Position numbers and translations under genes: made by a program. Shown piece by piece: positions 1 through 8,641 of a stretch of DNA of 64,000 nt. This DNA is from an uncultured Methanoregula sp. (lineage in GTDB: Archaea > Halobacteriota > Methanomicrobia > Methanomicrobiales > Methanospirillaceae), in contig NZ_OY763919.1 in assembly GCF_963667735.1 (NCBI RefSeq), positions 1,861,539 to 1,925,538 on the forward strand. Reading direction: 5' to 3'. Under the pieces are notes generated by a model, which worked only from the letters and a program-made list of their open reading frames with translations, did not search any database and was not told the DNA's origin. The stretch's first letter is position 1. Every line of letters starts with the position of its first letter.

Positions 1-226
1 CATTCTTCCCGATTATTCCAATAACTTCACCTTTTCCAATCTCAAAAGATACATCTTTGAGAGCCCAAAATCCCTCGTTTGGCGAGGTGCGATGAATCTT
101 TTTAAATGGAATTTTCAGAGTATTGACAATTGCATCACGAAATGTGTGATATTGCCCCTGTGGTCCACCAAGTTGATACTGCTTACCGAGATTGTTAATA
201 CGGATTGCAGTGGTGTTGTTGGTCAT
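1..226 (-). CDS. ABC transporter ATP-binding protein, polysaccharide-export type (partial, 3' end outside window)
   Basis: I translated the minus strand from an ATG at 226; the frame stays open to the window edge (75 codons). The N-terminus (MTNNTTAIRINNLGKQYQLG) and the stretch FWALKDVSFEIGKGEVIGII are typical of TagH/RfbE/Wzt ATPases that power export of surface polysaccharides. The translation stops just as Walker A begins (GKN...), so the catalytic motifs cannot be checked. It lies 33 bp behind the permease gene on the same strand, the usual permease-ATPase order. Cytoplasmic face of the membrane. The family assignment is good; the exported glycan is unknown. Confidence 0.85.
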   Translation of the reverse strand, partial: MTNNTTAIRINNLGKQYQLGGPQGQYHTFRDAIVNTLKIPFKKIHRTSPNEGFWALKDVSFEIGKGEVIGIIGKN

Positions 227-259
227 AATTTTTTATTCCATTTGTTTAGTATTCATAAT

Positions 260-1105
260 TCATACAATATCTGCATAGTACTGTTCCATTCTCCTGAAGT
301 AGAACATACCGGAAATAAGCAGAACTGCCACAACAAAAACGGAGACATATATTATTGCACTTGGCATCTCCGTCCCAAGAAGTGACCAGCGGAATCCTTC
401 AATAACACCTGCCATTGGGTTCAGGCCATACAATGGTTGGATCGCTTTCGGGAGCATTGTCGCCGGATAAACTACTGGTGATGCATACATCCAAATCTGG
501 ATGATGAATGGAACCGTGTACTGGAAATCACGATACTTGACATTCAGCGCTGAAAGCCAGAGTCCAACCCCCAGAGAAGTCGCCAGAGCGAGAAGAATAA
601 AAAGTGGGAGGAAAATCACATTGGTTGTTGGTACAAAACCATAGTATGCCATCATGACAATAAGAATCGAAATTGAAACGATAAAATCAACAAGTGGTGA
701 AAGAATTCCAGAGATTGGCATGATCAAACGGGGAAAATACACTTTGGTCATGATATTTGCGTTAGCAACCATACTCATCGTGGATCGGGTGAGTCCTTCG
801 GAAAAAAGCATCCATGGTAGAAGGGCTGCAAAGGAAAAGAGCGGATAGGGAATCCCCTCGGAGGGGATCTGTGCAAAACCTCCGAAAATGATTGTAAAGA
901 TCACCATCATAAACAGCGGTTGAATGATTGCCCATGCGAATCCCAGTCCTGTCTGTTTGTACCGGATCTTAATATCCCTCATCGTGAACGTGGTGAGTAG
1001 TTCCCTGTAGGCCCATAGCTCATGTAGATCAACAGGAACCCATTTCCTGGGTGGGCGTATGATCAGTGTTGGTGGCGCGGATTCTTGGTGATGCTGTGGA
1101 TCCAT
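260..1105 (-). CDS. ABC-2 type permease, polysaccharide/polyol-phosphate export
   Basis: 281 residues from ATG 1105; a GTG at 1120 would add five residues. The sequence before the first membrane span (LWAYRELLTTFTMRDIKIRYKQ) is the hallmark of Wzm/TagG/RfbA permeases, followed by about six hydrophobic segments. Together with the adjacent ATPase it should form the exporter that moves lipid-linked polysaccharide or a similar polymer across the cytoplasmic membrane. The gene is probably first in a leftward operon that continues out of the window. An AT-rich stretch (about 1121-1260) precedes it and may hold its promoter. No glycosyltransferase lies next to it inside the window, so the substrate cannot be inferred. 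Confidence 0.9.
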   Translation of the reverse strand: MDPQHHQESAPPTLIIRPPRKWVPVDLHELWAYRELLTTFTMRDIKIRYKQTGLGFAWAIIQPLFMMVIFTIIFGGFAQIPSEGIPYPLFSFAALLPWMLFSEGLTRSTMSMVANANIMTKVYFPRLIMPISGILSPLVDFIVSISILIVMMAYYGFVPTTNVIFLPLFILLALATSLGVGLWLSALNVKYRDFQYTVPFIIQIWMYASPVVYPATMLPKAIQPLYGLNPMAGVIEGFRWSLLGTEMPSAIIYVSVFVVAVLLISGMFYFRRMEQYYADIV

Positions 1106-1265
1106 TATAAACGTAACCACCTAGTTTATTTTATACCATGTACTCTCATAGAATTCGTTTTTTCCTTAATAAGAGATCCTTTTTCTTGATACATTCAACT
1201 TAATTTTAATTATAATTATTAAGAAAATGTGCGGTTAAAAGATATATGATGTTTTACTGGTAGTA

Positions 1266-1338
1266 AGCCTCAGCCGTGATTTGAACACGGGACCTGCTGA
1301 TTACAAGTCAGCCGCTCTGCCAACTAAGCCACTGAGGC
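1266..1338 (-). tRNA. tRNA-Thr (anticodon TGT)
   Basis: The minus strand folds into a complete cloverleaf. The acceptor stem is GCCTCAG/CTGAGGC with discriminator T. The anticodon stem GCTGA/TCAGC encloses loop CTTGTAA with anticodon TGT. The T-arm contains GTTCAAATC. It is 73 nt long, has no intron and no encoded CCA. It decodes ACA (and related Thr codons). Confidence 0.95.
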
Positions 1339-1954
1339 GCCATATACAATAGAATTTTTATGATAAAAAATGTGGTGTTGATAGGGAGTTTTTCCTTTTT
1401 TTGAAATATACCTAATTCTTCTAATCAACCTGATTACATCCATTCGTATGCATCTGTCAAAACTTTTTGATGGAGATCCCTTGGAGTAGTGTAACGACAA
1501 TATTCAGGGCTCAAACTTCACCCGGATTTCCAGAACCCCGGGTGGGTGGTACGTTTTTTTGGACACGGTTGTCCGCCAGGTAATAAATGTCTTCAATAAT
1601 CACCATTTTTGCCAAAATACCTGATATTCTTGTAGTTATGTTTTCCCTTTAACGGTGTTCTAAAATACCCTTTTTCAGCTATCTGATTCAGATAGATACT
1701 GATACAAACTGCCCGTGTATACATTCTATGACCCGATTTTTTACATCGGAGATTCACGTTTTCCTTCCATTGATAGGATAAGTGATTTGCTGAGTACTCC
1801 CGTTTTCATGTAACTGTACCCCGTTTCGGTTCTTTTTCTGCAAACATAAAAGTGAATTCAACTATTCCTCATCTGATAAAAACCGGGTTAAAAACCAAAT
1901 GTCAAATATCCATTGCAATATGTTATACGCTCCAAAAAAAACCTACTAATAGCA
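1339..1954. other. Gene-free stretch between tRNA-Thr and mmp10
   Basis: No convincing ORF. Two structures are visible: a hairpin with arms CACCCGG (1519-1525) and CCGGGTG (1538-1544) followed by a T-run at about 1554-1560, which resembles a rightward terminator; and a small palindrome CTATCT-GATTC-AGATAG near 1679-1696. The last 100 bp are AT-rich and probably contain the mmp10 promoter (for example CATAAAAGTG near 1847). A small RNA ending near 1560 is possible but unsupported by anything else. Confidence 0.4.
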
Positions 1955-3184
1955 ATGTCACAGCTGACCGTGGATATCGGAGGGAGCCCGGGCATCAACT
2001 GCCGCGGTTTCTGTGAATACTGTTACTTCAGACATATCAAAGGGGTTCAGCCTCTCGGGTGCCGGTATTGTCTTCCGTTCAAGAAAGGGTGCGACTACTG
2101 TACCCGGGGAATCCGGGAGGAATATGCCGGGTTCAAGGACCTGAAAACCATTGCCGATGAGACGCTCGCAAACCTCCAGTCCCGGGCCGGAGATCTTGAC
2201 CGGATAACGATCAGCGGTGGTGGCGACCCGAGCTGCTATCCGCGTTTTACCGAACTGATCGAACTTCTTGGGACCATGGAAGCCCCCCTGCATATAGGAT
2301 ACACCAGCGGAAAGGGCTGGGATGATCCCGCTGTCGCAGATCTGCTGATCGATCAGGGTCTTGCGGAAATCTCTTTTACGGTTTTTGCATCGGATCCTCT
2401 TCTCCGTAAAAGATACATGCACGATCCTACCCCGGATGCGTCCCTGAAGATTCTTGAGCGGTTGTGCGAGTCGGTTGATGTTTACGCAGCGGCAGTTATC
2501 CTGCCTGGGATCAATGATGGCGTGGTCCTTGAGAAAACCTGTTCATGGCTGGACGAGTGCGGGGCCAAAGGCATAATCCTGATGCGGTTTGCTAATGCCC
2601 GGGAGCAGGGTCTCATTCTCGGGAATGGTCCCCTCATAAAAGATCAGCCCGTTCAGTCTGTGACTTCGTTTAAAAACCTTATAATGAATTTACAGGGGAA
2701 ATATTCCATGAAGATTTCCGGTACCCCCCTCTGGGATCCGGATATCGGATCCCCATTTGCGATCCTGAATGAACCGGGTCTGCTGAAAAAACTTCCCCGG
2801 GTTGAACGCCATGCTTCTGTCGTCAGCGGCAGCATCGCAGCACCGTTTATTGAACAGGTACTCCGGAAGTGCGGTTCAACAGACACGGTTATTGCCGTGA
2901 ACAAGGAGATTGCCTGCCTGATCACGGGAGAAGATCTTCTTGAGCTGGATATCAAGGCGATGCGGGATACCATCATCATTCCCGGCCGGGCATTTGTTCA
3001 TGATGCCGAACTGGAGGATATGGTTTCGCGGGATGGAATTCATCGCACTGCAGTTCGCGGCCCGGAGATGCTGACTGCGGATGCGGAAACCAGCATGGGA
3101 ATGACCCGCGACGAAGTCCTGACTATGGAACTGGATGGTTTTGCAGAATTAATCCAAATGATAAACCGGTTCGGACACCAGTGA
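1955..3184 (+). CDS. mmp10: Methanogenesis marker protein 10, radical SAM arginine C5-methyltransferase of McrA
   Basis: 409 residues from ATG 1955. The frame is open from a TTG at 1913, but family members start at the MSQLTVDIGG equivalent. The radical-SAM cluster motif CRGFCEYC lies at about residues 16-23, and a second Cys-rich stretch follows (CRYCLPFKKGCDYC), both as in Mmp10. ISGGGDPSCYP is the glycine-rich SAM-binding motif. Known role of the family: cobalamin-dependent methylation of a conserved arginine in methyl-coenzyme M reductase alpha subunit. The mcr operon is not in this window and the gene stands alone. Its presence is strong evidence for a methanogen. Cytoplasmic, oxygen-sensitive. 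Confidence 0.94.
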   Translation: MSQLTVDIGGSPGINCRGFCEYCYFRHIKGVQPLGCRYCLPFKKGCDYCTRGIREEYAGFKDLKTIADETLANLQSRAGDLDRITISGGGDPSCYPRFTELIELLGTMEAPLHIGYTSGKGWDDPAVADLLIDQGLAEISFTVFASDPLLRKRYMHDPTPDASLKILERLCESVDVYAAAVILPGINDGVVLEKTCSWLDECGAKGIILMRFANAREQGLILGNGPLIKDQPVQSVTSFKNLIMNLQGKYSMKISGTPLWDPDIGSPFAILNEPGLLKKLPRVERHASVVSGSIAAPFIEQVLRKCGSTDTVIAVNKEIACLITGEDLLELDIKAMRDTIIIPGRAFVHDAELEDMVSRDGIHRTAVRGPEMLTADAETSMGMTRDEVLTMELDGFAELIQMINRFGHQ

Positions 3185-3196
3185 AAAAAATAGAAA

Positions 3197-3697
3197 TCAG
3201 ATTAATGCGGCAGTGATTCCGCCGATACCCGACTGGATGATCAGTGCAACAGCAATGATGACGCCGGCCATTTCAAGGGCAACTGCAACATTTCCTTTCT
3301 TGAGCTCTTCGAACTCATCGATTCCCTTGGTGAGTTTGTCGAGGATGTTGAGTGCAAGGTAGATTGCACCGACTGCAAGAAGGATACCGAGAATAAGCTG
3401 GATGAATGCGACGCAGATTGCGATGATACCATCGGCTGAGGTCAGACCGAGTGCGGTTGCTTTGCTGATACCAACGGAGATCCCTGAAACACCGGACTGG
3501 ACAATCAATGCAATTGCAATGAAAATTGCTGCAACGACAACCCCGAAGGCAACGTTGCCCTTTGCAAGTTCTTTCTGTTCGTCAATCTTTCCGGTTACTT
3601 TTCCGAATACGGAGAATCCGATATACAGTGCAACCACTGCAAAAACGATTGCAATGATTAACTGTATAATTCCTACTGCTGCATTTACAAGAAGCAT
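3197..3697 (-). CDS. DUF350 membrane protein with two internal repeats
   Basis: 166 residues and about five to six hydrophobic segments. The protein is an internal duplication: both halves contain a segment of the type ELAKGNVAFGVV / ELKKGNVAVALE followed by IALIVQSGVSGI / VALIIQSGIGGI. The KGN-A motif and overall layout match the DUF350 family of small integral membrane proteins, whose biochemical role is unknown. It converges with mmp10 (12 bp between stop codons) and is transcribed toward it. The identification is by motif memory; function cannot be given. Confidence 0.75.
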   Translation of the reverse strand: MLLVNAAVGIIQLIIAIVFAVVALYIGFSVFGKVTGKIDEQKELAKGNVAFGVVVAAIFIAIALIVQSGVSGISVGISKATALGLTSADGIIAICVAFIQLILGILLAVGAIYLALNILDKLTKGIDEFEELKKGNVAVALEMAGVIIAVALIIQSGIGGITAALI

Positions 3698-3858
3698 TTT
3701 TCACCTACAATTCAGGATCAGTGTTGGATCATACCGCACTTAAATTTTTTTAAGAAACCCGGAAAATACCAACAAACTATTTGCCAAAATGGATTTTGGG
3801 CGCATAAACCCGAGGATGTGTCCGGAAATAAATAGAATCCCTTATGCAGTAAATTGGA

Positions 3859-3972
3859 TGCTGCGGGAGGGTTACGATCCCCCGATCTCCAGATGTCTCA
3901 AAGCCTGAACGATCAAACGCGTTCAATTGAACCCTATGAGTCTGGCGCCCTAACCAGCTAGGCCACCGCAGC
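3859..3972 (-). tRNA. tRNA-Met (anticodon CAT) with a 40-nt intron
   Basis: Exon 1 is 3972-3935, the intron 3934-3895, exon 2 3894-3859. Acceptor GCTGCGG/CCGCAGC with discriminator A; anticodon stem CCAGA/TCTGG; anticodon CAT. The intron sits after position 37. The junctions form a canonical bulge-helix-bulge: CTCA pairs with TGAG, flanked by three-base bulges TAG and ACA, with cuts TA^G and AC^A. The acceptor lacks initiator features, so elongator Met is likely; tRNA-Ile2, which also has CAT, cannot be excluded from sequence alone. Splicing would need the EndA endonuclease (not in the window) and RtcB ligase, whose gene is at 11959-13392. Confidence 0.93.
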
Positions 3973-4040
3973 ACAAAAGTGCATAATAAAAACGCCGTAA
4001 AAATAGTTAAAGGTTCTCATACGGCGTTAATCCAGAGGTA

Positions 4041-5516
4041 TTACTTTTTTTGCTGCTGCAGGTACTGGTTGACCGCAACGGTTATCGCCGCCACTTTTTT
4101 CCCCGGGTCGAACGATCCGGCAAGGGTAAGCATCCGTGTTTCCTCATCGCGTTTGTACCGTTCGAGAGTACTCAGGATATGTTCTTCCTGGAGGAAGTGC
4201 GTGTGAGTGTTCCCCTCAATGTACTGTGGGTTGTTCATGATGGCATAATGCAGCGGCAGGGTTGTTTTTATCCCCATGATGATATATTCCGAGATTGCGC
4301 GCCTCATCCTACGGATAGCTTCCCCGCGGGTACTGTCCCATGCGCAGAGTTTAGCTATCATTGAGTCGTAATTGGGAGGAATTGTGTATCCCATGTGGAT
4401 GCCGCTGTCCACCCGTATGCCAGGGCCCCCGGGCGAGCGGTACCGGATAATTTTACCTGGATCGGCAGCAAAATTATTCTGCGGATCTTCAGCATTGATT
4501 CTGCATTCGATCGCGTGGCCCCTGATAGAGAGATTCTCCTGCTCAAAGGGAAGATTCTCCCCCGCGGAGATCGCGATCTGCTGTTTGACAAGGTCTACTC
4601 CGGTAATTATCTCGGTAATTGTATGCTCAACCTGGAGCCGGGTGTTCATCTCCATGAAATAATAATTTCCCTGGCTGTACAGGAACTCGACTGAACCGGC
4701 ATTACTGTAATGCGATGCTTCTGCAACTTTGAGGGCTGATGCAGACATCCGTTCCCGCAATTCATCGGTCATAATCGGAGACGGCGCCTCTTCCACGAGT
4801 TTCTGGTGACGCCGCTGGATGGAGCATTCCCGGTCATACAGGTGTACGGCATGGCCGTGTTCATCCGCAAGAACCTGAAATTCAATGTGGCGGGGTTTTA
4901 CTAAGTATTTTTCAATAAAAACCGTGGCATCCCCGAATGCAGACTTGGCAATGCGCATGCTCGCTGTGATCGCCTCTTCGAGTGCGTTCTCGTCATTGAC
5001 AATCTGCATGCCAATACCCCCGCCACCGGCACTGGCTTTGACGATGACCGGGTAACCAATCTGATCGGCTACTTTTTTTGCATCGTCAATATTATTGATA
5101 CCTCCATCCGTACCAGGGAGAACCGGAACCCCGGCATCTTTCATCATCTGTTTGCTGCCGATCTTGGATCCCATTGCCTGGATCGTCTTCCACTGGGGTC
5201 CGATAAATATGATATTTTCTTCCTGGCAGCGTTTGGCAAACCGGTAGTTTTCCGCAAGGAACCCATATCCGGGATGAACTGCTTCAGCTCCGCTTTTTCT
5301 GGCAATGTCGAGGATACGGTCCATATTGAGATAACTCTTGGAGGGATGTGCTTCTCCGACATGAAACGCTTCGTCTGCATATCTGACATGGAGGGCATTT
5401 TTGTCCGCATCAGAAAAGATAGCAACGGTCTCTATGCCCAGTTCGCGGCACGCCCTCATCACCCGGATTGCAATCTCGCCCCGGTTTGCAATCAGGAGTT
5501 TTTCAAAAAATTTCAT
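4041..5516 (-). CDS. pycA: Pyruvate carboxylase subunit A (biotin carboxylase)
   Basis: 491 residues, full length for a stand-alone biotin carboxylase. The N-terminus KLLIANRGEIAIRVMRA starts the biotin-carboxylase N domain. The ATP-grasp glycine loop KASAGGGGIGM is at 160-170, and EMNTRLQVEHT at 289-299 carries catalytic residues. It carboxylates biotin on PycB with ATP and bicarbonate; the pair makes oxaloacetate from pyruvate, an anaplerotic step of methanogens. The start codon overlaps the pycB stop by 4 bp (ATGA at 5513-5516), so the subunits are translationally coupled. It is the last gene of the biotin operon. An acetyl/propionyl-CoA carboxylase A subunit would look similar, but the PycB neighbour decides. 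Confidence 0.95.
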   Translation of the reverse strand: MKFFEKLLIANRGEIAIRVMRACRELGIETVAIFSDADKNALHVRYADEAFHVGEAHPSKSYLNMDRILDIARKSGAEAVHPGYGFLAENYRFAKRCQEENIIFIGPQWKTIQAMGSKIGSKQMMKDAGVPVLPGTDGGINNIDDAKKVADQIGYPVIVKASAGGGGIGMQIVNDENALEEAITASMRIAKSAFGDATVFIEKYLVKPRHIEFQVLADEHGHAVHLYDRECSIQRRHQKLVEEAPSPIMTDELRERMSASALKVAEASHYSNAGSVEFLYSQGNYYFMEMNTRLQVEHTITEIITGVDLVKQQIAISAGENLPFEQENLSIRGHAIECRINAEDPQNNFAADPGKIIRYRSPGGPGIRVDSGIHMGYTIPPNYDSMIAKLCAWDSTRGEAIRRMRRAISEYIIMGIKTTLPLHYAIMNNPQYIEGNTHTHFLQEEHILSTLERYKRDEETRMLTLAGSFDPGKKVAAITVAVNQYLQQQKK

Positions 5517-7258
5517 TGAATCACCAGCAGGACATCGCCGTTCTGGACGACATCGCCGGCGTCGACAAAGATCTCGGTAACTTTGCCGTCACCCGGGCTG
5601 TGGATGGGATTTTCCATCTTCATTGCTTCAAGAACCACCAGAGTGTCTCCTTTCCTGACGGTGGCTCCCCTGTTTACCAGCACCTGGAGAACCATTCCCT
5701 GCATGTTACTCTTAATTCCCCCGGCAATATCTCCTCGGGGGGCCTTCTGCGGAGCAGATGAGACCGCTGATACGGCAACCTGGCTTCCCCCAACGGAGAC
5801 GATCCTTACGGAGAACACTTCTCCGTCCACTTCCACTTCCATCTGGCCGGGGATATCTCCCTGGGGTTTGGCAGCAGCCTGTTTCTTGGGGATCTCTTCC
5901 AGGACTCTCTCGCCCTTGAGGAATGAAGGAGCGATAGCCGGGTACAGGATGTACGTGAGGACATCTTCCTCTTTTTTGACGAGGCCGGCTGCAACTGCCT
6001 CTTTTTTCATCTTTTCATAAGCCGGTTCGAGCAGGTCGGCAGGCCGGACCGTGACAACTTTTTCGTCCCCGATTATGATATGACGGATCTCGTCGCTGAC
6101 CGGTGCAGGGGATTTCCCGTACAGGCCCCGGACATAATCTTTGACCTCCTTTGTGACGTTGCGGTAGCGCTCGCCATTCACGAGCACATTCAGGACTGCC
6201 TGTGTCCCGACAATCTGACTCGTTGGCGTAACGAGGGGTGGGTATCCGAGATCTTTTCTGACCCTCGGGATCTCCGCAAGGACATCATCCCACCGGTTCA
6301 GGGCATCCTGTTCCTGCAACTGGGAGACTGTATTGGAGATCATGCCCCCGGGGAGCTGGTAGATGAGCACATCGCTGTCGACCCGCTCTGAGATGGGGCT
6401 CACCAGTCCTGCATATTTCTCACGGATCTGCATACAGACATTTCGGACTTCCCGGAGTCTGATCAGGTCAATTCCTGTCTCATGGGGAGTCCCTATGAGG
6501 GATGCAACAATGCTCTCCGTTGGTGGCTGGGATGTGCCCATGGCGAAGGGGGACATGGCGGTGTCAAGGATATCCACACCTGCTTCGATAGCAGTCTGGT
6601 AACTCATGGGAGCAATCCCGCTCGTGGAATGGCTGTGCAGGCAGACTTTCACGTCTACTGCATCCTTGATCCCGGTGATGAGTTCCCTTGCAGATTCGGG
6701 CATAATCAGACCTGCCATGTCCTTAATGCAGATGGAATCCGCGTCAAGGGCATAGAGCTCTTTTGCCATCTCGATGAAAGATCGGGTGCTGTGAACCGGG
6801 CTCGTAGTGTAAGATATGGTGCCCTGCAGATGTGCTCCGACAGACTTGACCTGTTCCATGGATCGCTTCATATTCCTGATATCATTCAGGGCATCGAAGA
6901 TACGAAAAATGTCGACACCGTTCTTGTGCGATGCAGAAATGAATTTATCAACAACATCATCAGGATAGTGCCGGTAACCGACAAGGTTCTGGCCGCGGAG
7001 CAGCATCTGGATGGGGGTATGTTTCAGCTCAGCTTTGAGTGCCCGGAGACGATCCCAGGGATCGTCATTCAAGAACCGTATGCAGGTATCGAAGGTAGCG
7101 CCGCCCCAGGCTTCAACCGAAAAGAAACCACACTGATCGATTTCCCGTGCGAGAGGGATCATATCTTCAGTTCGTAACCGCGTTGCGATAAGCGACTGAT
7201 GGGCATCCCGGAGTGTTGTATCAGTAATCAGAACTTTATGAGGAGCGGCAGTGCGCAT
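5513..7258 (-). CDS. pycB: Pyruvate carboxylase subunit B (carboxyltransferase plus biotin carrier)
   Basis: 581 residues. The N-terminal HMGL-like carboxyltransferase domain begins ITDTTLRDAHQSLIATR and contains the metal-site region HLHSHST-like CLHSHSTSG. The C-terminal biotinyl domain holds EAMKMEN with the biotinylated lysine at K547, 35 residues from the end. The two are joined by a Pro/Ala-rich linker. It transfers carboxyl from biotin to pyruvate. The same architecture occurs in oxaloacetate decarboxylase alpha subunit, but no membrane beta/gamma subunits are near and pycA overlaps it. K547 should be the substrate of BirA encoded upstream in the same operon. Confidence 0.94.
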   Translation of the reverse strand: MRTAAPHKVLITDTTLRDAHQSLIATRLRTEDMIPLAREIDQCGFFSVEAWGGATFDTCIRFLNDDPWDRLRALKAELKHTPIQMLLRGQNLVGYRHYPDDVVDKFISASHKNGVDIFRIFDALNDIRNMKRSMEQVKSVGAHLQGTISYTTSPVHSTRSFIEMAKELYALDADSICIKDMAGLIMPESARELITGIKDAVDVKVCLHSHSTSGIAPMSYQTAIEAGVDILDTAMSPFAMGTSQPPTESIVASLIGTPHETGIDLIRLREVRNVCMQIREKYAGLVSPISERVDSDVLIYQLPGGMISNTVSQLQEQDALNRWDDVLAEIPRVRKDLGYPPLVTPTSQIVGTQAVLNVLVNGERYRNVTKEVKDYVRGLYGKSPAPVSDEIRHIIIGDEKVVTVRPADLLEPAYEKMKKEAVAAGLVKKEEDVLTYILYPAIAPSFLKGERVLEEIPKKQAAAKPQGDIPGQMEVEVDGEVFSVRIVSVGGSQVAVSAVSSAPQKAPRGDIAGGIKSNMQGMVLQVLVNRGATVRKGDTLVVLEAMKMENPIHSPGDGKVTEIFVDAGDVVQNGDVLLVIQ

Positions 7259-7307
7259 AATGGAAACCTCGGGGCTTCCGTAGAATCATAATAAGCCTCT
7301 CAAAGCT

Positions 7308-7961
7308 TCATCGGTAAAGTATAAAAAATTCACTAACGGGAACGAATGCGATCACACCAAGGCAGATAATGCTGATTCCGGCAAGGATGTCACGCCTTGC
7401 TGTCACAAATCGCGGACAGAATGTTCCCTGACCGCTAAATCCCCGTACTGCAAGGAGCTCCGTGGTATCCTCTGCCCGGATAAGCGCCCAGTTGACGAGG
7501 ATGATTCCGGATGGAACAAAATTTTTTGGTCCCCACGCGATCCCTTTGAGTTTTTCTGCTATACGGATGCGCTCGATATCAGCGAGAAGAAGTTCGAAGG
7601 ATTGCATGCCCATCTCTGCTATCAAACCCGTCTCAAAACCGATCCTGTTTCCAAAAAGCCAGACACAGAGACTGAGTAGTTCTCCCGGTTGCTGTTCATA
7701 AAGTATCCACATGCCGATGAGTACGATGACGCTCATTCTTACAAAATACGAGACTCCGCCGCTGTTTGTTATCTCGAGGATAAAACTGAAGAATGCGATC
7801 AGGATAAAGGCAGGATATGTAGTGCGAATCCCTTTCAGTATTGAATAACGCGGAGTAACAATCAGCCACCACAAAAGTGCGAGCAGCGCACCGGAAATGC
7901 TGAGAACTGCGATGACTGAAAGAACTGCTGCAGATCCGATCCGGATTCTCACATCCTGCAT
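7308..7961 (-). CDS. ECF transporter transmembrane (T) protein, probably for biotin (BioN-like)
   Basis: 217 residues with about five hydrophobic segments and an amphipathic cytoplasmic region containing ERIRIAEKLKGI, which resembles the coupling helices of EcfT/CbiQ proteins. It overlaps the 3' end of the upstream ATPase gene by 13 bp and lies 49 bp ahead of pycB. With two ATPases and BioY upstream it completes an energy-coupling-factor transporter. The biotin specificity is inferred from BioY and BirA in the operon. The sequence is divergent from bacterial EcfT, so the assignment rests partly on context. Confidence 0.75.
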   Translation of the reverse strand: MQDVRIRIGSAAVLSVIAVLSISGALLALLWWLIVTPRYSILKGIRTTYPAFILIAFFSFILEITNSGGVSYFVRMSVIVLIGMWILYEQQPGELLSLCVWLFGNRIGFETGLIAEMGMQSFELLLADIERIRIAEKLKGIAWGPKNFVPSGIILVNWALIRAEDTTELLAVRGFSGQGTFCPRFVTARRDILAGISIICLGVIAFVPVSEFFILYR

Positions 7962-8641
7962 GCTGCCTCCAGAAGATCTTCAGGAGAAATGTTGCGCGGT
8001 GTCCTGCCGGATTCAACGAGTTTTTTTATCAGCGGGGGTGCGTGTTCCCATTGTTGTATCGCCTCCGGGGTCTTTCCAATGCAGAATAGGTGACCCTCGT
8101 GAATCTCCCAGAGGTAATCAACACGGGGAAAAAACGATTGTTCATGCGTCAGTATAATTGTTATTCCAGGGGGCTTATCAGAGAGGATCCGGCAATATCT
8201 CTCTTTCTCGCAACAGTCAAGGGAGCTGAATGGTTCATCGAGGATGAGGAGATCGTACTCTTTTTCAAGAAGACACGTCAGCAGGAGACGTTTCAGTTCT
8301 CCCCGGCTGAGCGTAAGCGGATCGCTGTCCGGGGTCCGGGAAATATGTGCCATCGACAGGAGCCGCGATGGATCAAGACCCCAGGATCGGCATTCCGCTG
8401 CAAGAGTCCTTCCCGTTATATGATAATCTGGGAACTGGAAGGAGATCATCTGCGATGAGATTCCATCTTTGACAATCGTACCTGACGTTGGGGAAAAAAA
8501 CCCGGCAAGCATCAGTGCTAGGGTTGTCTTACCGCAGCCGACTTCACCCGTGATGAGGTGAACTCCTTCCTGGATATCCCCGTTTGCGGAAAGAGACCAG
8601 GTGCTCCGGTTCGCAAGGATATCATTCAGTACAATTTTCAT
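7949..8641 (-). CDS. ECF transporter ATPase (second ATP-binding subunit)
   Basis: 230 residues from ATG 8641; the frame is open further upstream, but this ATG overlaps the stop of the upstream gene (ATGA, 8638-8641). Walker A is GEVGCGKTT, the signature is the unusual LSRGE in place of LSGGQ, and Walker B is LLILDEPFSSLD, followed by a switch histidine (ILTHEQ). Short C-terminus. It pairs with the preceding ATPase to form the A-A' module that energises biotin uptake through BioY and the T protein. The altered signature motif suggests an asymmetric ATPase pair, as often seen in ECF systems. Confidence 0.85.
   Translation of the reverse strand: MKIVLNDILANRSTWSLSANGDIQEGVHLITGEVGCGKTTLALMLAGFFSPTSGTIVKDGISSQMISFQFPDYHITGRTLAAECRSWGLDPSRLLSMAHISRTPDSDPLTLSRGELKRLLLTCLLEKEYDLLILDEPFSSLDCCEKERYCRILSDKPPGITIILTHEQSFFPRVDYLWEIHEGHLFCIGKTPEAIQQWEHAPPLIKKLVESGRTPRNISPEDLLEAACRM

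Noticed and set aside
1266..3972. Integration (attachment) sites at the tRNA genes
   Set aside because: No integrase gene and no direct repeat of a tRNA 3' end found within the window.
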